64,000 bases of DNA from Rehmannia glutinosa (taxonomy: Eukaryota > Streptophyta > Magnoliopsida > Lamiales > Orobanchaceae): the NCBI GenBank assembly GCA_016081115.2, contig JABTTQ020003451.1, forward strand, positions 22,501-86,500. Direction: 5' to 3'. Shown here in pieces: positions 57,660 to 64,000 of this stretch; position 1 is the first letter of the stretch; every line of letters begins with the position of its first letter. The notes below the pieces were generated by a model that searched no databases, was not told where the DNA came from, and was given only the letters and a program-made list of their open reading frames with translations. Made by a program: the position numbers and the translations under genes.

Positions 57660-58190
57660 TTAGAGGCGACTTCAATATGCAAACTGATGTAGAACTGTCT
57701 TTGGCGGTTGCATGACCTGAAGAATATGCAACAGAGTGGCCATTAGTGTGCTCCGAATGAGAGCAAGCCTACCACCAAAAGACAGATGCCGATGCGACCA
57801 CCCAGCAACCCTACCCAACATACTCTGAATCACTGGGAGTAATAGCTCTTTCGTCATTTGCTCCTTGAACAAAGGGACACCAAGATAAGTCATCGGCAAG
57901 TCATCGCGGATGAAGGCAGTCAACTCATGCACCATATGCTCCCATCCGTCAATGTATCGTGGAGCCAGAAAGAATCTACTTTTCTGTACACTAACCAGCT
58001 GGCTGGAAGTAGCAAAGTAGTGCTCTAGAAAGTGTCTCAGTGTAACGAGACCATCCTCAGACGCCTTAGTGAAGATAACCACATCATCAACATAGGCCAA
58101 ATAAGTCACTGGAAAATCCCGCCGTGTCCGATAAATCATATGCTGGTGTTGCCGAATAATGGAATCCAATCCTCTTTCTGTTTTTGTTTC
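57660..58190 (-). pseudogene. LINE reverse transcriptase fragment
   Basis: A single frame (57672-58169, 165 codons) contains VTYLAYVDDVVIFTKASEDG, DLPMTYLGVPLF and LSFGGRLALIRSTL, the middle and end of a plant L1-type RT (catalytic Y-V-D-D, then the thumb). It is homologous to 61030-61490 of the large LINE downstream, but in this fragment the frame is intact and CAG/CTG triplets are normal. Both ends are cut, so it is not a simple 5'-truncated insertion, and there is no poly(A). Confidence 0.9.
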
Positions 58191-58459
58191 CAGATATGGG
58201 CCTTAATGAGAGTAATATTTATTGGTACAAGTTCTTATGTAATATAGTAATGCCATCAATATTAGGTGGAATTTTTTTGTGTGCCTTTTTATCAGTATTA
58301 TGATGGTTTTGATCACATTATCACATGGGATTAGGGCTAACACATATCATATATACAATAGGAATTTCTACAATTTCTTAATTACATCTTCGTTAGCTTG
58401 TGTAATTATGCACTTTGTAGTCTCAATCTTATTATTCTTATATTTTTCTTTCTTTTCAG

Positions 58460-58587
58460 TTTTATTGGATATATTTTGGAGAGTGGTGGGGGTTGACCGT
58501 AGTGTTACGGAGCGTCAGTACGAGAAACTGCTTTATGATCCGACATTGGGTGACATGGTGGACTGCTTCCGAGCTCGTGATCTCTAG
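58460..58587 (+). pseudogene. Exon-like fragment of unknown gene
   Basis: A strong polypyrimidine tract and AG (TTTTTCTTTCTTTTCAG) precede a frame reading RVVGVDRSVTERQYEKLLYD then PTLGDMVDCFRARDL and TAG. Coding-like sequence seems to continue in a shifted frame to about 58700. I do not recognise the protein. It ends where the telomeric array begins. Confidence 0.35.
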
Positions 58588-58710
58588 CCGTGCTCACATC
58601 CATGAGTGCTGCGAGTTTCTATCTAGCTGCGATGTCACGAGCGAAGTTTGATTGTGCTCGCTTTGATGCGAATGACACTACAAGATGCTATTTCTATTAC
58701 TCATGCAAAT

Positions 58711-59165
58711 AGGGTTTAGGGGTTCAGGGTTTAGGGTTCAGGGTTCGTGGTTCGGGATTCCGATTCGGGTTTTAGGGTTTAGGGTTTAGGGTTTAGGGTT
58801 TAGGGTTCGGGGTTCGGGGTTTTTTAGGGTTTTTTAGGGGTTCGGGGTTTAGGGTTTAGGGTTTAGGGGTTTAGGGTTTTTAGGGGGGGTTTAGGGTTTT
58901 AGGGTTTAGGGTTTAGGGTTTAGGGTTTAGGGTTTAGGGTTTAGGGTTTAGGGTTTTAGGGTTTAGGGTTTCGGGTTTCGGGTTTCGGGTTTCGGGTTTC
59001 GGGTTTAGGGTTTAGGGTTTAGGGTTTAGGGTTTAGGGTTTAGGGTTTAGGGGTTTAGGGTTTAGGGTTTAGGGTTTAGGGTTTAGGGTTTAGGGTTTAG
59101 GGTTTCGGGTTTAGGGTTTCGGTTTAGGGTTTAGGGTTTAGGGTTTAGGGTTCGGGGGTTTAGGG
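58711..59165 (+). repeat. Interstitial telomeric array, TTTAGGG and variants
   Basis: About 455 bases of TTTAGGG units with variants TTCAGGG, TTCGGGG, TTTTAGGG and TTTAGGGG, plus one homogeneous run of TTTCGGG at about 58968-59003. It is internal to the window, so it is not a chromosome end as assembled. The left part is most degenerate; the centre and right are more regular. Confidence 0.95.
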
Positions 59166-59177
59166 TTTTTTTTTTTT
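59166..59177 (-). other. Poly(A) tract of the LINE
   Basis: Twelve T on the plus strand between GTTTAGGG and AACAAAATAACACCC. It marks the reverse-transcription start of the insertion and directly touches the telomeric repeat. Confidence 0.85.
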
Positions 59178-59348
59178 AACAAAATAACACCCGGAGGGGG
59201 GGATTGAGGCGTGATCCCCTACCGTATATCAAATAAACAAAGTGTCATCTGATGTCATGTCCCGATACAGCGGGAGGAATCAAAAAGCACAACGCCTATC
59301 ACTACGTCATCTATGATATATCGAGAGAGTACAATGAGAACCAATGAT

Positions 59349-59728
59349 CTATGAAAATCTGAAGCTCGGGTATCCCAGCTGGTCCATCCGAATGAGCGCT
59401 AGGAGGTGGTGAGAAGCCGTGCTCTCATCAACTAAGTGACTGCCAATGGCCGCAGCTCCCAACTCTGCTAGGTGATCTGCTGGTCGATTCCCCTCCCTGT
59501 GTATGTGGGAAATCGAGTCGGAGGTCCTCGGCATGTTCCGAATGCTAATCGGGGTATCTTGAACTGCCCAAGAGCGAGGCCACGAAGTGATCGTGGTGAC
59601 CACCGCGTCGGCCCAACTCGATCCAAATCAAGTGAGAACTGTCGGGCATGCCGCAATCCCATCTCAAGCGCTAGTAGCTCGGCATGAAAGCTAGACACCG
59701 CTGGAAGGAATCGTGGAAACGCCAACAT
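59349..59728 (-). pseudogene. LINE RNase H domain
   Basis: The frame at 59468-59728 carries SSFHAELLALEMGLRHAR (the E--A-L-AL--A helix with the catalytic Glu). The frame at 59349-59603 carries SHIHREGNRPADHLAELGAA (H-x-x-R-E-G-N-x-x-A-D, with the catalytic His and Asp). A frameshift near 59.55-59.6 kb separates them. The domain removes RNA from the RNA:DNA hybrid during insertion. Confidence 0.85.
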
Positions 59729-60198
59729 AAGTCGCCCAAATGATCCCGTATCAATCCCCTCCGCCGCCTATCAATGTGCCTCGGATCAAACGAACCATCC
59801 GTGTTCGACTTGATCCGAGGAGCCGAGGAGCTCGCCAAATCACCATCCCGGCTGCGTGGAACTGTGGTGGAGCACTCCCCGCAAAAAGCCAACGAGTAGG
59901 GAAGCATCCGACCAATCGATGGGCTCGACGACGACAAACAAGGATCGAGGAGATACCGCTCCACCGCCAAATAATGTGAGATGCCAAGAAAGGAATTTGT
60001 CGATGCTTGACACTATTCCTTTCCGTCCGACAAACCATAAAATCAAGCAGGGAACCAAGAAACTCAAGTGCCTCGTGTGTGATCCGTGTGTGCGGTTCCT
60101 CCAAAATGAAAGGAACAATATCATATCGTGGTGTGTGGAAGTGTAGTGTCAAACCAAGGAAGAAAGTGATTCCACACGGATCGAACAAAGATCATTCA

Positions 60199-60760
60199 TC
60201 AAAAAGAGGTGAGGGATAGATTCGACCGAGGAGACGAATGTGGATTATTCAAGCAACACCAGCACGTGAGGCAAGGAAGTGCCACGTGCACGAAGCTTGA
60301 TATCCACGGGAAGACGATTACGGAGGAGGCGCCAAAGGAATATAGAGATAGTAGGGATAAGAGCATCGTTCCAAATGGGCACCGTGCGGGAGGTTCGAGC
60401 ATTTCTACCGGAGAGAATCCAAGCGTAAAGACATAGAGAACCCACCATGAGAGGTAAACATCCACCGCATGATATCCTCGGACCCCAGCCAGAATCGGAA
60501 CCCGGATATATCCTCAATGAGACTCGGGGAGCCCACATCCGGAGACCAAGACTGTGCATCTATCCCGATCCCACTCACCATCGCGAATAAACCAATCAAT
60601 GTCATGTGCCCCAAAGGTCGATCCAAACAATGATCCGCGAGCGGCCCGTGTCCAAGCCAAATATCATCCGAAAAGTGACCGGCTACCACCGCAAATAGAC
60701 CAAAAATCCGCTCCCGGGCCCGAACCGACCCGCCTCAAACGCTCCACCGATGACTATCAT
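60199..60760 (-). pseudogene. LINE zf-RVT/linker region (broken)
   Basis: Overlapping minus-strand frames at 60245-60559, 60199-60465 and 60405-60689 include RISCGGCLPLMVGSLCLYAW and SIFLWRLLRNRLPVDIKLR, the F-x-W-R---R-LPT segment typical of the zf-RVT region between RT and RNase H in plant LINEs. Several frameshifts. Confidence 0.65.
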
Positions 60761-60764
60761 TATG

Positions 60765-61722
60765 TTACAGGGCTCTACAGGGAGACAAGCCCATTGTAAC
60801 AAAGATCTTGCCGATCGATCGAATGGGGCCCAGAGAATGACCCTCACGTAACCTCCACCACAATTTGTAAATCAAGGCGTCGCAGCAATATCGAGAGAGT
60901 CGGCGCAACCCCAAACCACCCCGAGAAATAGGGTGGCGGATATCATCCCAACTAATCCGGTGAGTCTTCTTCGCGTAGGAGCCCCAGGAGAATCTAGCCA
61001 TCTATCATGATCTCGGCTTCCAATCGATGAAGAATGTCTTTGGTGGTGCATGACTCAAGAATATGCAACGGAGTGGCCATTAGCGTGCTCGAATAAGAGC
61101 AAGCCTACCACCAAAGGACAGTGCCGACGCGACCACCCCGCAACTCTATCCAACATCCTCTCGAATCACGGGGAGGAAAAGCTCTTTCGTCATTTGCCCT
61201 TGAACAAAGGGACACCCAAATAAGTCATCGGCAAGTCATCGCGACGGCTTGATCGGCCACGTGCACCATGTGCTCCCACCCGTCAATGTAACGTGGGGCA
61301 AAAAGAAACTACTCTTCCGATGATCGACCACCGCCCAGTAAGAGAATAATGCTCAAAGGAAGTGTCTCAACGTGACCAAACCATCCTCGCACGCCTCGTG
61401 AAGATAACCACATCATCAAAGATAGGCCGATCGTCGCCATGGAAAACCTCGTCGCGTCGGATAAATCATATCTCGGTGTCGGCTAATAGTGGAATCAATC
61501 CCCGGGATAAATACTCCGCCGAGAACAAACAAAGCAGGAGATAGAGGATCCCCCTTTTTGATCCCCAGTCGAAGGAAAATATCCGCGGATACCATTAACC
61601 AGGCAGGAAGCCACGCGTTGCTCAATACAATCGCCAACCATATCAATCCACCGAACAGGGAAGCCCATGTGAATCATAGTCGATACAGAAATCCCATCGC
61701 ACCTATCATAAGCTTTAGCCAT
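60765..61722 (-). pseudogene. LINE reverse transcriptase (frame-broken)
   Basis: MAKAYDRCDG and MGFPVRWIDMVGDCIE (61495-61722), then GIKKGDPLSPALFVLG (61416-61646), are RT blocks 2-4. The block with the catalytic aspartates lies at about 61400 and is out of frame. ISWDDIRHPISRGGLGLRRL (60765-61001) is the C-terminal LINE motif after RT. Comparison with the intact fragment at 57672-58169 shows that many of the frame breaks coincide with lost bases in CAG or CTG. Confidence 0.85.
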
Positions 61723-62468
61723 ATCCAGCCTTCATCACCACATTAGGAAAATCCGTGGCTAAGCCGATATCATGGATAAGCTCTGCCGCGCGAGCAATAT
61801 GTTATCCGAGATGACACGAGGGTGTGAAACCACTCGATTAGGCGACACAATCAAAGCAGTAATCGAGACCAACCGCGCGTTCATAATCTTCGAGATAATC
61901 TTATTCGCCACGTTGCGACAAATCGGCGCGAAACTCACCCACTTGCAAAGGAATGAATGAGAACTAAAGAAGTAGCCGTGAACGTGGACGGCATGAGATT
62001 ACCCGAGAAAAAGTCAACCACCGCATCCTCGACATCCGATCCGACGAAATCCCAACAAAGGTCTTTGAAAGAACAACGATGAGAAACCATCAGCCCCGAA
62101 ACACTAGACGGATCAATCCCAAACACCGCATCGCGAACCCCCCTGAGCCGTCGGCAAAGACAAAGTCCATCAAGATCAACGGAATCGGAAGCGGGAAAGA
62201 ACTTCATCGACAGGGGAGTCGATACTCAAGTCAAGTCAATAAGATCGAAAGAATCGAATCGCCGACTTCCAATCTCGAGAATCTGCGTGATCGTCACCCC
62301 ATCATCGTCAATCGAGTGGATCTAGCGCGACACCGCTTCGCTTAACAAACCGTGGAAAAACTTAGTGTTGCGCTCCTCGATCGCCACTTAATGCCAAGAC
62401 TTTCCGGGCGCCAAAAATCCTCCTCCATTTTCAAACGAAGCTCATACTCCGCCACACAACGATGTAAC

Positions 62469-63415
62469 TCACCGATGAGTCGGAGACGGATCACTATCAT
62501 AAATAGCTGAGCCAGCAAAAGCGACCTCATCGGCCAATCTAACCCGATCAAAAATATTGCCAAATGTCCGGTGATTCCAAATCTTGAGTCTGCGTTTGAC
62601 CCTATTCAACTTGTGCTGCAAGCTCCTCATTCCAAAACAACCAGTGGGGTGTCCCCATGCTTCCTTGACAACCTGCAAAAAAGTATGGTGACGTATCCAC
62701 ATATGCTGAAATCGGAAAGAAGAAAGAGGCACATGCGGTACAAACTGACAAGATATGAGTAAAGGAGCATGATCAGAGCGAACACGAGATAGATGCGTAA
62801 CAACAGAAGAAGTAAACATATCAGCCCAGTGTTCATTATACAAAGCCCTATCAAGCCTTTCCTGAAGCCCACCTCTAGCCCACGTAAAGATAGACCCCTC
62901 ACACCCCGCATCAAATAACTCACAATCCGCAATCATATAGGCAAAATCTAGCATCTCATCAGACCTATCAGAAGTGCCACCAATCCTCTCGTGATCATGC
63001 AAAAAAATGTTAAAGTCACCACTAACAAGCCAGGGTAACCCCTCCATACTAATCGCAATCTCACGCAAGGTATCCCACAAAACATATCTCGCTACTCTAT
63101 CACACTTAGCATACACAAATGTCAAATAAATAAATAGGTGAGGCAACAAAGCAGATGTCAACCTACAATGTAATAATTGTGCATGATCAACAAGAATGTC
63201 AAAGTGTAATCGAAAGCAAAGAGACATAATCCGGATATGATTAGAACAATTAGATAAGCCATCGTCAAAGCCAAATCTACGACAATAGAAACTAAACTCG
63301 GCAAAGTCATAGGTTCTAAAAGCGCAACAAAAGGCAATTTATGACGAGAAATTAACGCATGCAAATGGCGTTGGCTACAGGATTAGCAATACCTCTCACA
63401 TTCCACGTTAAGAAT
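62469..63415 (-). CDS. LINE endonuclease (EEP/APE-like) part of ORF2
   Basis: TWNVRGIANPVANAI near 63415 is the start motif of plant L1 ORF2. The intact frame at 62469-63227 (252 codons) has GLPWLVSGDFNIFLHDHERI (G-D-F-N), then LDRALYN (R-L-D-R-A) and SRVRSDHAPLLISCQ (S-D-H). These are the conserved blocks of the endonuclease/exonuclease/phosphatase fold that nicks target DNA. A frameshift at about 63230-63300 separates the first motif from the long frame. The C-terminal side leads to RT. Confidence 0.85.
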
Positions 63416-63419
63416 TTAA

Positions 63420-63976
63420 TCGACATAATTAACAATTAGAATGAGAAGAGGATTTAGAAACACCTGATCGATTCTGAGGTCGTGACCCTCCTCCTTTAGT
63501 GAGAAATGTATGAACAGATTTGCCCGACCTAGTGCTCTTTTTGAAGACTTCATAATTTTATCAACCCCTTTAATTTTTCTTTGTTCTCGATTGTTTTTAC
63601 CCTTTTGTGTCATTTTTCCCAACTTCCTGATTAATGGTATTGTCGTCAGCATCGGGGTGGTCAAAAGTTTTGTTTGGGCCACTTGTATCACTAAAGCCCA
63701 CTTCCTTTATAACATAAACCGTGGATAATGGAGAAGGGTCCAAATCTTGATTGGTTGGATCAATAAAAACGTCACCTGGGACCACGGGGTAGGACTCAGC
63801 AGAGTGAGACTTGGTAGAGTTGGACTTGGACGACGATGATTGGGCTGGAGTATTGGAAAAAACCTGGGCCTCATAAAGGTAGCAGTTCTGGCCCGAATAA
63901 TCTGGACGCGGCTGGGCAATATGCTCTTGGGCTTGTTGAAAATCATGGCCCAACTTGCAATGAATATCCCCAACAC
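63420..63976 (-). pseudogene. LINE ORF1 C-terminal region (partial)
   Basis: The frames at 63597-63953 and 63416-63691 lie immediately upstream of ORF2 on the minus strand. They are Ser/Pro/Asp-rich and then Lys/Arg-rich (KMTQKGKNNREQRKIKGVDK), as in the tail of plant LINE ORF1 nucleic-acid-binding proteins. The CCHC knuckle expected upstream is outside the window. Confidence 0.5.
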
Positions 63977-64000
63977 AAGATGAGGAAGAATTGGATGGCC

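Larger units (their letters stand above)
59166..64000 (-). mobile_element. L1-type LINE (non-LTR retrotransposon), runs off the window
   Basis: On the minus strand: end of an ORF1-like frame (63976-63420), endonuclease (63415-62469), reverse transcriptase (about 61720-60765), a zinc-finger/linker region (about 60700-60200), RNase H (59730-59349), a short 3' UTR and a poly(A) tract (T run at 59166-59177). This is the domain order of plant L1 elements with a terminal RNase H. The element is at least 4.8 kb. Frames are intact above about 62.5 kb and between 59.35 and 59.7 kb, but repeatedly broken between 59.9 and 62.45 kb, where CAG/CTG triplets are also depleted. Confidence 0.9.

Noticed and set aside
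58711..59165. A chromosome end (true telomere)
   Set aside because: Unrelated DNA continues for kilobases on both sides and the repeat is degenerate, so it is interstitial as assembled. A misjoin at this point cannot be excluded without reads.

Overview
The window reads as nuclear DNA of a flowering plant, and most of it is transposons and transferred DNA. The signs are: plant-type (TTTAGGG)n repeats; a Ty1/copia element with a tRNA-iMet primer site; an L1-type LINE; Tourist-like and other MITEs; a hAT transposase remnant with its intron; degenerate Caulimoviridae-like (endogenous pararetrovirus) sequence; and plant mitochondrial rRNA genes. I cannot name a species. No intact host gene is visible.

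Layout. 1-27810 is a block of probable mitochondrial-type DNA without intact genes. It holds Ty3/gypsy fragments (about 5.3-5.6 and 7.0-7.8 kb) and an 11.7-kb array (7841-19540). The array contains 6 copies of the 3' part of mitochondrial rrn18, 6 tRNA-Phe copies, 8 rrn5 copies and 3 plastid-type tRNA-Cys copies, joined through two recurrent junctions. A copia solo LTR with a perfect 5-bp target duplication (25719-26973) sits in this block, so the block is probably nuclear (a NUMT). 27811-45938 is a Ty1/copia element on the minus strand (gag, integrase, RT/RNase H, then a long extra ORF region after pol). Into its 3' non-coding region an 8.05-kb element has inserted (27832-35879), bounded by long inverted repeats and a perfect 9-bp duplication as in Mutator-like elements. 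That element carries a degenerate pararetrovirus copy. 45939-49260 holds a hAT transposase remnant and pieces of further copia elements. 49260-54600 is AT-rich, gene-like DNA with two MITEs and short exon-like fragments of several unrelated genes. 54608-57600 is a second pararetrovirus fragment that begins exactly at a short telomeric seed. 57660-58190 is a LINE RT fragment. 58711-59165 is an interstitial telomeric array. 59166-64000 is a LINE on the minus strand whose poly(A) tract directly abuts that array.

Two themes run through the window. First, elements nest and abut one another, so an order of events can be read: copia, then MULE-like element, with virus DNA inside it; and mitochondrial DNA, then the solo LTR. 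Second, CAG/CTG triplets are strongly depleted in some stretches and normal in others. Where copies can be compared, CWG has become CG, CGG or CCG, with frameshifts. This is not simple deamination and may be a base-calling signature at CHG-methylated cytosines. Many broken frames in the depleted stretches should therefore not be taken as real pseudogene lesions.
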